From contig OZ059895.1 of assembly GCA_964057225.1 (NCBI GenBank), positions 1,984,001-2,048,000 of the forward strand: 64,000 nt of DNA. The letters run 5' to 3'. Shown in pieces: positions 1 to 12,636 of the stretch. The DNA comes from Auanema rhodensis. Lineage: Eukaryota; Nematoda; Chromadorea; Rhabditida; Rhabditidae. The notes under the pieces were generated by a model. That model was not told the origin of the DNA. It made no database searches and was given only the letters and a program-made list of their open reading frames with translations. Positions within the stretch are counted from its first letter, which is position 1. Each line of letters opens with the position of its first letter. The translations under genes were made by a program, and so were the position numbers.

Positions 1-69
1 GATTTTTAAGCTGCGTCGATCTGTGTTATCAGATTTGCGCTAGCTTAAAAATGCACCGAGATATCAACT

Positions 70-91
70 GATATAAGTTCACACTTATATC
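70..91. other. 9-bp inverted repeat with 4-nt loop
   Basis: gatataagt (70-78) and acttatatc (83-91) are exact reverse complements around tcac. The common C80/T80 polymorphism lies in the loop. Subsets of copies carry stem changes without a compensating partner: A71 to T (monomers 86, 95, 96, 100, 101), A76 to T (52, 57), T85 to A (97, 102), G77 to A (172, 176), A83 to G (176) and T86 to C (175). The dyad is clear in sequence but is not protected by covariation. Confidence 0.85.
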
Positions 92-154
92 CTCGATTTT
101 CACCCTGAAGAATTAATTTTTTCGTTGAATAACATTGTCCATCGTCTTTGCCTT

Positions 155-234
155 GAAAAAAGGAATCTAAAAACATCTACTTTTTGCTAAATTATTTTGA
201 AATTTTTCGAAAAAATTTTTGTCAAAATGTTTTT
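155..234. other. A/T-tract segment, possible curved DNA
   Basis: A or T tracts of 4-6 bases start near 156, 169, 181, 194, 203, 210, 216, 224 and 230, close to helical spacing over much of the segment. It includes the 12-bp palindrome tttttcgaaaaa (203-214), which runs into a five-base T tract. Phased A tracts are known to bend DNA, and many heterochromatic satellites are curved; curvature is not measured here. Confidence 0.45.
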
Positions 235-284
235 GGAAGCAATGTTGAGTGTACATGGAAACTCAACATACACTAATGCATCAT
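226..284. other. Conserved core of the monomer
   Basis: Scanning all 182 copies by eye, positions 226-254 and 256-284 show one private substitution (10447), while the rest of the monomer shows about 60 distinct private or minor variants over roughly 290 positions. Position 255 is a common A/G polymorphism. The core contains the 242-269 dyad and atgcat at 276-281. Conserved boxes inside otherwise drifting satellites are often read as protein-binding sites; that reading is inference here. Confidence 0.6.
242..269. other. 9-bp inverted repeat with 10-nt loop, nearly invariant
   Basis: atgttgagt (242-250) and actcaacat (261-269) are exact reverse complements around gtacatggaa. An alternative, mutually exclusive pairing is agtgta (248-253) with tacact (269-274). 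The A255/G255 polymorphism is in the loop. Across the copies I read, the only stem change is A268 to G in monomer 30 (base 10447), which turns a T-A pair into a T-G wobble. This makes it the best conserved of the three dyads. Confidence 0.85.
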
Positions 285-343
285 TTTTCAAACGATTATA
301 ACTAATTTTTGTATTAAGCTTTTCTCAATGTAGTATAGTGCAT

Positions 344-410
344 TCGATGCGGATTTTTAAGCTGCGTCGATCTGTGTTATCAGATTTGCGCTAGCTTAAA
401 AATGCACCGA
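344..410. other. 67-bp quasi-palindrome across the monomer junction (one per repeat)
   Basis: First complete example; it recurs at every monomer boundary, from position 344 of one copy to 59 of the next. The core is an 11-bp perfect inverted repeat, atttttaagct (monomer 2-12) and agcttaaaaat (42-52). Outward, after a 2-base bulge, tgc (348-350) pairs with gca (53-55); after one mismatch, tcg (344-346) pairs with cga (57-59). Inward, with T41 bulged, gcg (13-15) pairs with cgc (38-40), and atctg (19-23) pairs with cagat (30-34) around a 6-nt loop. That gives about 25 Watson-Crick pairs. Eighteen copies carry A49 to C, which breaks the T5-A49 pair; position 5 never changes to match. Structure in vivo is therefore only a possibility. 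Confidence 0.8.
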
Positions 411-3400
411 GATATCAACTGATATAAGTTCACACTTATATCCTCGATTTTCACCCTGAAGAATTAATTTTTTCGTTGAATAACATTGTCCATCGTCTTT
501 GCCTTGAAAAAAGGAATCTAAAAACATCTACTTTTTGCTAAATTATTTTGAAATTTTTCGAAAAAATTTTTGTCAAAATGTTTTTGGAAGCAATGTTGAG
601 TGTACATGGAAACTCAACATACACTAATGCATCATTTTTCAAACGATCATAACTAATTTTTGTATTAAGCGTTTCTCATTGTAGTATAGTGCATTCGATG
701 CGGATTTTTAAGCTGCGTCGATCTGTGTTATCAGATTTGCGCTAGCTTAAAAATGCACCGAGATATCAACTGATATAAGTTCACACTTATATCCTCGATT
801 TTCACCCTGAAGAATTAATTTTTTCGTTGAATAACATTGTCCATCGTCTTTGCCTTGAAAAAAGGAATCTAAAAACATCTACTTTTTGCTAAATTATTTT
901 GAAATTTTTCGAAAAAATTTTTGTCAAAATGTTTTTGGAAGCAATGTTGAGTGTACATGGAAACTCAACATACACTAATGCATCATTTTTCAAACGATCA
1001 TAACTAATTTTTGTATTAAGCTTTTCTCAATGTAGTATAGTGCATTCGATGCGGATTTTTAAGCTGCGTCGATCTGTGTTATCAGATTTGCGCTAGCTTA
1101 AAAATGCACCGAGATATCAACTGATATAAGTTCACACTTATATCCTCGATTTTCACCCTGAAGAATTAATTTTTTCGTTGAATAACATTGTCCATCGTCT
1201 TTGCCTTGAAAAAAGGAATCTAAAAACATCTACTTTTTGCTAAATTATTTTGAAATTTTTCGAAAAAATTTTTGTCAAAATGTTTTTGGAAGCAATGTTG
1301 AGTGTACATGGAAACTCAACATACACTAATGCATCATTTTTCAAACGATCATAACTAATTTTTGTATTAAGCGTTTCTCAATGTAGTATAGTGCATTCGA
1401 TGCGGATTTTTAAGCTGCGTCGATCTGTGTTATCAGATTTGCGCTAGCTTAAAAATGCACCGAGATATCAACTGATATAAGTTCACACTTATATCCTCGA
1501 TTTTCACCCTGAAGAATTAATTTTTTCGTTGAATAACATTGTCCATCGTCTTTGCCTTGAAAAAAGGAATCTAAAAACATCTACTTTTTGCTAAATTATT
1601 TTGAAATTTTTCGAAAAAATTTTTGTCAAAATGTTTTTGGAAGCAATGTTGAGTGTACGTGGAAACTCAACATACACTAATGCATCATTTTTCAAACGAT
1701 CATAACTAATTTTTGTATTAAGCGTTTCTCAATGTAGTATAGTGCATTCGATGCGGATTTTTAAGCTGCGTCGATCTGTGTTATCAGATTTGCGCTAGCT
1801 TAAAAATGCACCGAGATATCAACTGATATAAGTTTACACTTATATCCTCGATTTTCACCCTGAAGAATTAATTTTTTCGTTGAATAACATCGTCCATCGT
1901 CTTTGCCTTGAAAAATGGAATCTAAAAACATCTACTTTTTGCTAAATTATTTTGAAATTTTTCGAAAAAATTTTTGTCAAAATGTTTTTGGAAGCAATGT
2001 TGAGTGTACGTGGAAACTCAACATACACTAATGCATCATTTTTCAAACGATCATAACTAATTTTTGTATTAAGCGTTTTTCAATGTAGTATAGTGCATTC
2101 GATGCGGATTTTTAAGCTGCGTCGATCTGTGTTATCAGATTTGCGCTAGCTTAACAATGCACCGAGATATCAACTGATATAAGTTCACACTTATATCCTC
2201 GATTTTCACCCTGAAGAATTAATTTTTTCGTTGAATAACATCGTCCATCGTCTTTGCCTTGAAAAATGGAATCTAAAAACATCTACTTTTTGCTAAATTA
2301 TTTTGAAATTTTTCGAAAAAATTTTTGTCAAAATGTTTTTGGAAGCAATGTTGAGTGTACATGGAAACTCAACATACACTAATGCATCATTTTTCAAACG
2401 ATTATAACTAATTTTTGTATTAAGCTTTTCTCAATGTAGTATAGTGCATTCGATGCGGATTTTTAAGCTGCGTCGATCTGTGTTATCAGATTTGCGCTAG
2501 CTTAAAAATGCACCGAGATATCAACTGATATAAGTTTACACTTATATCCTCGATTTTCACCCTGAAGAATTAATTTTTTCGTTGAATAACATCGTCCATC
2601 GTCTTTGCCTTGAAAAATGGAATCTAAAAACATCTACTTTTTGCTAAATTATTTTGAAATTTTTCGAAAAAATTTTTGTCAAAATGTTTTTGGAAGCAAT
2701 GTTGAGTGTACGTGGAAACTCAACATACACTAATGCATCATTTTTCAAACGATCATAACTAATTTTTGTATTAAGCTTTTCTCAATGTAGTATAGTGCAT
2801 TCGATGCGGATTTTTAAGCTGCGTCGATCTGTGTTATCAGATTTGCGCTAGCTTAGAAATGCACCGAGATATCAACTGATATAAGTTCACACTTATATCC
2901 TCGATTTTCACCCTGAAGAATTAATTTTTTCGTTGAATAACATTGTCCATCGTCTTTGCCTTGAAAAAAGGAATCTAAAAACATCTACTTTTTGCTAAAT
3001 TATTTTGAAATTTTTCGAAAAAATTTTTGTCAAAATGTTTTTGGAAGCAATGTTGAGTGTACATGGAAACTCAACATACACTAATGCATCATTTTTCAAA
3101 CGATCATAACTAATTTTTGTATTAAGCTTTTCTCAATGTAGTATAGTGCATTCGATGCGGATTTTTAAGCTGCGTCGATCTGTGTTATCAGATTTGCGCT
3201 AGCTTAAAAATGCACCGAGATATCAACTGATATAAGTTTACACTTATATCCTCGATTTTCACCCTGAAGAATTAATTTTTTCGTTGAATAACATCGTCCA
3301 TCGTCTTTGCCTTGAAAAATGGAATCTAAAAACATCTACTTTTTGCTAAATTATTTTGAAATTTTTCGAAAAAATTTTTGTCAAAATGTTTTTGGAAGCA

Positions 3401-3510
3401 ATGTTGAGTGTACGTGGAAACTCAACATACACTAATGCATCATTTTTCAAACGATCATAACTAATTTTTGTATTAAGCTTTTCTCAATGTAGTATAGTGC
3501 ATTCGATGCG

Positions 3511-5616
3511 GATTTTTAAGCTGCGTCGATCTGTGTTATCAGATTTGCGCTAGCTTGAAAATGCACCGAGATATCAACTGATATAAGTTCACACTTATAT
3601 CCTCGATTTTCACCCTGAAGAATTAATTTTTTCGTTGAATAACATTGTCCATCGTCTTTGCCTTGAAAAAAGGAATCTAAAAACATCTACTTTTTGCTAA
3701 ATTATTTTGAAATTTTTCGAAAAAATTTTTGTCAAAATGTTTTTGGAAGCAATGTTGAGTGTACATGGAAACTCAACATACACTAATGCATCATTTTTCA
3801 AACGATCATAACTAATTTTTGTATTAAGCGTTTCTCAATGTAGTATAGTGCATTCGATGCGGATTTTTAAGCTGCGTCGATCTGTGTTATCAGATTTGCG
3901 CTAGCTTAAAAATGCACCGAGATATCAACTGATATAAGTTCACACTTATATCCTCGATTTTCACCCTGAAGAATTAATTTTTTCGTTGAATAACATTGTC
4001 CATCGTCTTTGCCTTGAAAAAAGGAATCTAAAAACATCTACTTTTTGCTAAATTATTTTGAAATTTTTCGAAAAAATTTTTGTCAAAATGTTTTTGGAAG
4101 CAATGTTGAGTGTACATGGAAACTCAACATACACTAATGCATCATTTTTCAAACGATCATAACTAATTTTTGTATTAAGCTTTTCTCAATGTAGTATAGT
4201 GCATTCGATGCGGATTTTTAAGCTGCGTCGATCTGTGTTATCAGATTTGCGCTAGCTTAAAAATGCACCGAGATATCAACTGATATAAGTTCACACTTAT
4301 ATCCTCGATTTTCACCCTGAAGAATTAATTTTTTCGTTGAATAACATTGTCCATCGTCTTTGCCTTGAAAAAAGGAATCTAAAAACATCTACTTTTTGCT
4401 AAATTATTTTGAAATTTTTCGAAAAAATTTTTGTCAAAATGTTTTTGGAAGCAATGTTGAGTGTACATGGAAACTCAACATACACTAATGCATCATTTTT
4501 CAAACGATCATAACTAATTTTTGTATTAAGCGTTTCTCAATGTAGTATAGTGCATTCGATGCGGATTTTTAAGCTGCGTCGATCTGTGTTATCAGATTTG
4601 CGCTAGCTTAAAAATGCACCGAGATATCAACTGATATAAGTTCACACTTATATCCTCGATTTTCACCCTGAAGAATTAATTTTTTCGTTGAATAACATTG
4701 TCCATCGTCTTTGCCTTGAAAAAAGGAATCTAAAAACATCTACTTTTTGCTAAATTATTTTGAAATTTTTCGAAAAAATTTTTGTCAAAATGTTTTTGGA
4801 AGCAATGTTGAGTGTACATGGAAACTCAACATACACTAATGCATCATTTTTCAAACGATCATAACTAATTTTTGTATTAAGCTTTTCTCAATGTAGTATA
4901 GTGCATTCGATGCGGATTTTTAAGCTGCGTCGATCTGTGTTATCAGATTTGCGCTAGCTTAAAAATGCACCGAGATATCAACTGATATAAGTTCACACTT
5001 ATATCCTCGATTTTCACCCTGAAGAATTAATTTTTTCGTTGAATAACATTGTCCATCGTCTTTGCCTTGAAAAAAGGAATCTAAAAACATCTACTTTTTG
5101 CTAAATTATTTTGAAATTTTTCGAAAAAATTTTTGTCAAAATGTTTTTGGAAGCAATGTTGAGTGTACATGGAAACTCAACATACACTAATGCATCATTT
5201 TTCAAACGATCATAACTAATTTTTGTATTAAGCGTTTCTCAATGTAGTATAGTGCATTCGATGCGGATTTTTAAGCTGCGTCGATCTGTGTTATCAGATT
5301 TGCGCTAGCTTAAAAATGCACCGAGATATCAACTGATATAAGTTCACACTTATATCCTCGATTTTCACCCTGAAGAATTAATTTTTTCGTTGAATAACAT
5401 TGTCCATCGTCTTTGCCTTGAAAAAAGGAATCTAAAAACATCTACTTTTTGCTAAATTATTTTGAAATTTTTCGAAAAAATTTTTGTCAAAATGTTTTTG
5501 GAAGCAATGTTGAGTGTACATGGAAACTCAACATACACTAATGCATCATTTTTCAAACGATCATAACTAATTTTTGTATTAAGCTTTTCTCAATGTAGTA
5601 TAGTGCATTCGATGCG
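3511..5616 (+). repeat. Three 702-bp dimers (monomers 11-16)
   Basis: Position 320 alternates G, T, G, T, G, T over six otherwise near-identical A161/T136/C297 copies, so aagctt sits in every second monomer. Monomers 1-4 show the same T/G alternation. This is the smallest higher-order unit in the window. Confidence 0.7.
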
Positions 5617-7371
5617 GATTTTTAAGCTGCGTCGATCTGTGTTATCAGATTTGCGCTAGCTTAAAAATGCACCGAGATATCAACTGATATAAGTTCACAC
5701 TTATATCCTCGATTTTCACCCTGAAGAATTAATTTTTTCGTTGAATAACATCGTCCATCGTCTTTGCCTTGAAAAATGGAATCTAAAAACATCTACTTTT
5801 TGCTAAATTATTTTGAAATTTTTCGAAAAAATTTTTGTCAAAATGTTTTTGGAAGCAATGTTGAGTGTACGTGGAAACTCAACATACACTAATGCATCAT
5901 TTTTCAAACGATCATAACTAATTTTTGTATTAAGCTTTTCTCAATGTAGTATAGTGCATTCGATGCGGATTTTTAAGCTGCGTCGATCTGTGTTATCAGA
6001 TTTGCGCTAGCTTAAAAATGCACCGAGATATCAACTGATATAAGTTTACACTTATATCCTCGATTTTCACCCTGAAGAATTAATTTTTTCGTTGAATAAC
6101 ATCGTCCATCGTCTTTGCCTTGAAAAATGGAATCTAAAAACATCTACTTTTTGCTAAATTATTTTGAAATTTTTCGAAAAAATTTTTGTCAAAATGTTTT
6201 TGGAAGCAATGTTGAGTGTACGTGGAAACTCAACATACACTAATGCATCATTTTTCAAACGATCATAACTAATTTTTGTATTAAGCTTTTCTCAATGTAG
6301 TATAGTGCATTCGATGCGGATTTTTAAGCTGCGTCGATCTGTGTTATCAGATTTGCGCTAGCTTAAAAATGCACCGAGATATCAACTGATATAAGTTCAC
6401 ACTTATATCCTCGATTTTCACCCTGAAGAATTAATTTTTTCGTTGAATAACATTGTCCATCGTCTTTGCCTTGAAAAAAGGAATCTAAAAACATCTACTT
6501 TTTGCTAAATTATTTTGAAATTTTTCGAAAACATTTTTGTCAAAATGTTTTTGGAAGCAATGTTGAGTGTACATGGAAACTCAACATACACTAATGCATC
6601 ATTTTTCAAACGATCATAACTAATTTTTGTATTAAGCGTTTCTCAATGTAGTATAGTGCATTCGATGCGGATTTTTAAGCTGCGTCGATCTGTGTTATCA
6701 GATTTGCGCTAGCTTAAAAATGCACCGAGATATCAACTGATATAAGTTCACACTTATATCCTCGATTTTCACCCTGAAGAATTAATTTTATCGTTGAATA
6801 ACATTGTCCATCGTCTTTGCCTTGAAAAAAGGAATCTAAAAACATCTACTTTTTGCTAAATTATTTTGAAATTTTTCGAAAAAATTTTTGTCAAAATGTT
6901 TTTGGAAGCAATGTTGAGTGTACATGGAAACTCAACATACACTAATGCATCATTTTTCAAACGATCATTACTAATTTTTGTATTAAGCGTTTTTCAATGT
7001 AGTATAGTGCATTCGATGCGGATTTTTAAGCTGCGTCGATCTGTGTTATCAGATTTGCGCTAGCTTAACAATGCACCGAGATATCAACTGATATAAGTTC
7101 ACACTTATATCCTCGATTTTCACCCTGAAGAATTAATTTTTTCGTTGAATAACATTGTCCATCGTCTTTGCCTTGAAAAATGGAATCTAAAAACATCTAC
7201 TTTTTGCTAAATTATTTTGAAATTTTTCGAAAAAATTTTTGTCAAAATGTTTTTGGAAGCAATGTTGAGTGTACATGGAAACTCAACATACACTAATGCA
7301 TCATTTTTCAAACGATTATAACTAATTTTTGTATTAAGCTTTTCTCAATGTAGTATAGTGCATTCGATGCG

Positions 7372-10300
7372 GATTTTTAAGCTGCGTCGATCTGTGTTAT
7401 CAGATTTGCGCTAGCTTAAAAATGCACCGAGATATCAACTGATATAAGTTCACACTTATATCCTCGATTTTCACCCTGAAGAATTAATTTTTTCGTTGAA
7501 TAACATTGTCCATCGTCTTTGCCTTGAAAAATGGAATCTAAAAACATCTACTTTTTGCTAAATTATTTTGAAATTTTTCGAAAAAATTTTTGTCAAAATG
7601 TTTTTGGAAGCAATGTTGAGTGTACATGGAAACTCAACATACACTAATGCATCATTTTTCAAACGATCATAACTAATTTTTGTATTAAGCTTTTCTCAAT
7701 GTAGTATAGTGCATTCGATGCGGATTTTTAAGCTGCGTCGATCTGTGTTATCAGATTTGCGCTAGCTTAAAAATGCACCGAGATATCAACTGATATAAGT
7801 TTACACTTATATCCTCGATTTTCACCCTGAAGAATTAATTTTTTCGTTGAATAACATTGTCCATCGTCTTTGCCTTGAAAGAAGGAATCTAAAAACATCT
7901 ACTTTTTGCTAAATTATTTTGAAATTTTTCGAAAAAATTTTTGTCAAAATGTTTTTGGAAGCAATGTTGAGTGTACATGGAAACTCAACATACACTAATG
8001 CATCATTTTTCAAACGATCATAACTAATTTTTGTATTAAGCGTTTCTTAATGTAGTATAGTGCATTCGATGCGGATTTTTAAGCTGCGTCGATCTGTGTT
8101 ATCAGATTTGCGCTAGCTTAAAAATGCACCGAGATATCAACTGATATAAGTTCACACTTATATCCTCGATTTTCACCCTGAAGAATTAATTTTTTCGTTG
8201 AATAACATCGTCCATCGTCTTTGCCTTGAAAAATGGAATCTAAAAACATCTACTTTTTGCTAAATTATTTTGAAATTTTTCGAAAAAATTTTTGTCAAAA
8301 TGTTTTTGGAAGCAATGTTGAGTGTACATGGAAACTCAACATACACTAATGCATCATTTTTCAAACGATCATAACTAATTTTTGTATTAAGCGTTTCTCA
8401 ATGTAGTATAGTGCATTCGATGCGGATTTTTAAGCTGCGTCGATCTGTGTTATCAGATTTGCGCTAGCTTAACAATGCACCGAGATATCAACTGATATAA
8501 GTTCACACTTATATCCTCGATTTTCACCCTGAAGAATTAATTTTTTCGTTGAATAACATTGTCCATCGTCTTTGCCTTGAAAAATGGAATCTAAAAACAT
8601 CTACTTTTTGCTAAATTATTTTGAAATTTTTCGAAAAAATTTTTGTCAAAATGTTTTTGGAAGCAATGTTGAGTGTACATGGAAACTCAACATACACTAA
8701 TGCATCATTTTTCAAACGATTATAACTAATTTTTGTATTAAGCTTTTCTCAATGTAGTATAGTGCATTCGATGCGGATTTTTAAGCTGCGTCGATCTGTG
8801 TTATCAGATTTGCGCTAGCTTAACAATGCACCGAGATATCAACTGATATAAGTTCACACTTATATCCTCGATTTTCACCCTGAAGAATTAATTTTTTCGT
8901 TGAATAACATCGTCCATCGTCTTTGCCTTGAAAAATGGAATCTAAAAACATCTACTTTTTGCTAAATTATTTTGAAATTTTTCGAAAAAATTTTTGTCAA
9001 AATGTTTTTGGAAGCAATGTTGAGTGTACGTGGAAACTCAACATACACTAATGCATCATTTTTCAAACGATTATAACTAATTTTTGTATTAAGCTTTTCT
9101 CAATGTAGTATAGTGCATTCGATGCGGATTTTTAAGCTGCGTCGATCTGTGTTATCAGATTTGCGCTAGCTTAACAATGCACCGAGATATCAACTGATAT
9201 AAGTTCACACTTATATCCTCGATTTTCACCCTGAAGAATTAATTTTTTCGTTGAATAACATCGTCCATCGTCTTTGCCTTGAAAAATGGAATCTAAAAAC
9301 ATCTACTTTTTGCTAAATTATTTTGAAATTTTTCGAAAAAATTTTTGTCAAAATGTTTTTGGAAGCAATGTTGAGTGTACGTGGAAACTCAACATACACT
9401 AATGCATCATTTTTCAAACGATCATAACTAATTTTTGTATTAAGCTTTTCTCAATGTAGTATAGTGCATTCGATGCGGATTTTTAAGCTGCGTCGATCTG
9501 TGTTATCAGATTTGCGCTAGCTTAAAAATGCACCGAGATATCAACTGATATAAGTTCACACTTATATCCTCGATTTTCACCCTGAAGAATTAATTTTTTC
9601 GTTGAATAACATCGTCCATCGTCTTTGCCTTGAAAAATGGAATCTAAAAACATCTACTTTTTGCTAAATTATTTTGAAATTTTTCGAAAAAATTTTTGTC
9701 AAAATGTTTTTGGAAGCAATGTTGAGTGTACATGGAAACTCAACATACACTAATGCATCATTTTTCAAACGATTATAACTAATTTTTGTATTAAGCTTTT
9801 CTCAATGTAGTATAGTGCATTCGATGCGGATTTTTAAGCTGCGTCGATCTGTGTTATCAGATTTGCGCTAGCTTAAAAATGCACCGAGATATCAACTGAT
9901 ATAAGTTCACACTTATATCCTCGATTTTCACCCTGAAGAATTAATTTTTTCGTTGAATAACATTGTCCATCGTCTTTGCCTTGAAAAATGGAATCTAAAA
10001 ACATCTACTTTTCGCTAAATTATTTTGAAATTTTTCGAAAAAATTTTTGTCAAAATGTTTTTGGAAGCAATGTTGAGTGTACATGGAAACTCAACATACA
10101 CTAATGCATCATTTTTCAAACGATCATAACTAATTTTTGTATTAAGCTTTTCTCAATGTAGTATAGTGCATTCGATGCGGATTTTTAAGCTGCGTCGATC
10201 TGTGTTATCAGATTTGCGCTAGCTTAAAAATGCACCGAGATATCAACTGATATAAGTTCACACTTATATCCTCGATTTTCACCCTGAAGAATTAATTTTT

Positions 10301-10881
10301 TCGTTGAATAACATTGTCCATCGTCTTTGCCTTGAAAGAAGGAATCTAAAAACATCTACTTTTTGCTAAATTATTTTGAAATTTTTCGAAAAAATTTTTG
10401 TCAAAATGTTTTTGGAAGCAATGTTGAGTGTACATGGAAACTCAACGTACACTAATGCATCATTTTTCAAACGATCATAACTAATTTTTGTATTAAGCGT
10501 TTCTTAATGTAGTATAGTGCATTCGATGCGGATTTTTAAGCTGCGTCGATCTGTGTTATCAGATTTGCGCTAGCTTAAAAATGCACCGAGATATCAACTG
10601 ATATAAGTTCACACTTATATCCTCGATTTTCACCCTGAAGAATTAATTTTTTCGTTGAATAACATCGTCCATCGTCTTTGCCTTGAAAAATGGAATCTAA
10701 AAACATCTACTTTTTGCTAAATTATTTTGAAATTTTTCGAAAAAATTTTTGTCAAAATGTTTTTGGAAGCAATGTTGAGTGTACATGGAAACTCAACATA
10801 CACTAATGCATCATTTTTCAAACGATCATAACTAATTTTTGTATTAAGCGTTTCTCAATGTAGTATAGTGCATTCGATGCG
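7372..10881 (+). repeat. 7-monomer duplication (monomers 22-24 and 29-31)
   Basis: Monomers 23 (7723) and 30 (10180) share two rare changes, gaaagaagg and gcgtttctt, 2457 bp apart. Their flanking copies 22/29 and 24/31 also match at the tracked sites, apart from C185 in monomer 29. Monomers 23 and 30 differ at position 80 (T and C), so some conversion or mutation followed the duplication. Confidence 0.7.
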
Positions 10882-12636
10882 GATTTTTAAGCTGCGTCGA
10901 TCTGTGTTATCAGATTTGCGCTAGCTTAAAAATGCACCGAGATATCAACTGATATAAGTTCACACTTATATCCTCGATTTTCACCCTGAAGAATTAATTT
11001 TTTCGTTGAATAACATTGTCCATCGTCTTTGCCTTGAAAAATGGAATCTAAAAACATCTACTTTTTGCTAAATTATTTTGAAATTTTTCGAAAAAATTTT
11101 TGTCAAAATGTTTTTGGAAGCAATGTTGAGTGTACATGGAAACTCAACATACACTAATGCATCATTTTTCAAACGATCATAACTAATTTTTGTATTAAGC
11201 TTTTCTCAATGTAGTATAGTGCATTCGATGCGGATTTTTAAGCTGCGTCGATCTGTGTTATCAGATTTGCGCTAGCTTAAAAATGCACCGAGATATCAAC
11301 TGATATAAGTTTACACTTATATCCTCGATTTTCACCCTGAAGAATTAATTTTTTCGTTGAATAACATCGTCCATCGTCTTTGCCTTGAAAAATGGAATCT
11401 AAAAACATCTACTTTTTGCTAAATTATTTTGAAATTTTTCGAAAAAATTTTTGTCAAAATGTTTTTGGAAGCAATGTTGAGTGTACGTGGAAACTCAACA
11501 TACACTAATGCATCATGTTTCAAACGATCATAACTAATTTTTGTATTAAGCTTTTCTCAATGTAGTATAGTGCATTCGATGCGGATTTTTAAGCTGCGTC
11601 GATCTGTGTTATCAGATTTGCGCTAGCTTAACAATGCACCGAGATATCAACTGATATAAGTTCACACTTATATCCTCGATTTTCACCCTGAAGAATTAAT
11701 TTTTTCGTTGAATAACATTGTCCATCGTCTTTGCCTTGAAAAAAGGAATCTAAAAACATCTACTTTTTGCTAAATTATTTTGAAATTTTTCGAAAAAATT
11801 TTTGTCAAAATGTTTTTGGAAGCAATGTTGAGTGTACATGGAAACTCAACATACACTAATGCATCATTTTTCAAACGATCATAACTAATTTTTGTATTAA
11901 GCGTTTTTCAATGTAGTATAGTGCATTCGATGCGGATTTTTAAGCTGCGTCGATCTGTGTTATCAGATTTGCGCTAGCTTAACAATGCACCGAGATATCA
12001 ACTGATATAAGTTCACACTTATATCCTCGATTTTCACCCTGAAGAATTAATTTTTTCGTTGAATAACATTGTCCATCGTCTTTGCCTTGAAAAAAGGAAT
12101 CTAAAAACATCTACTTTTTGCTAAATTATTTTGAAATTTTTCGAAAAAATTTTTGTCAAAATGTTTTTGGAAGCAATGTTGAGTGTACATGGAAACTCAA
12201 CATACACTAATGCATCATTTTTCAAACGATTATAACTAATTTTTGTATTAAGCTTTTCTCAATGTAGTATAGTGCATTCGATGCGGATTTTTAAGCTGCG
12301 TCGATCTGTGTTATCAGATTTGCGCTAGCTTAAAAATGCACCGAGATATCAACTGATATAAGTTCACACTTATATCCTCGATTTTCACCCTGAAGAATTA
12401 ATTTTTTCGTTGAATAACATTGTCCATCGTCTTTGCCTTGAAAAAAGGAATCTAAAAACATCTACTTTTTGCTAAATTATTTTGAAATTTTTCGAAAAAA
12501 TTTTTGTCAAAATGTTTTTGGAAGCAATGTTGAGTGTACATGGAAACTCAACATACACTAATGCATCATTTTTCAAACGATCATAACTAATTTTTGTATT
12601 AAGCGTTTTTCAATGTAGTATAGTGCATTCGATGCG

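Larger units (their letters stand above)
1..351 (+). repeat. Reference monomer (monomer 1) used for position numbering
   Basis: All within-monomer positions in this annotation refer to this copy; the plus strand and start point are arbitrary. It has 56 C, 52 G and 11 CpG. Landmarks are gctagc at 39-44, gatatc at 60-65 and atgcat at 276-281, which I saw in every copy inspected, and aagctt at 316-321, which is lost in about one third of copies. It carries A49, C80, T136, A161, G163, T185, A202, A255, T297 and T320. Three inverted repeats and a run of A/T tracts are annotated separately. I looked for shorter internal subrepeats; only brief shared words such as aatttttgt (about 214 and 304) appear, so there is no convincing sign that the monomer grew from a smaller unit. 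Confidence 0.97.

Noticed and set aside
105-111. ctgaaga matching the hammerhead ribozyme CUGANGA core
   Set aside because: Some satellites encode hammerheads, but the downstream gaat (in place of GAAA) is not joined by a plausible stem II, and no matching cleavage site and stem III can be drawn.
339-351. attcgatgc resembling an RNA polymerase III B box
   Set aside because: It is one base off the B-box core, but no A box lies at a proper upstream distance and a five-T terminator follows almost at once, so no pol III gene is supported.
6866-7063. 65-codon plus-strand open frame in monomers 20-21
   Set aside because: It starts at TTG rather than ATG and exists only because a private A-to-T change at 6969 turns the usual TAA into TTA. 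The same frame is closed in the other copies. It is satellite sequence, not a gene.
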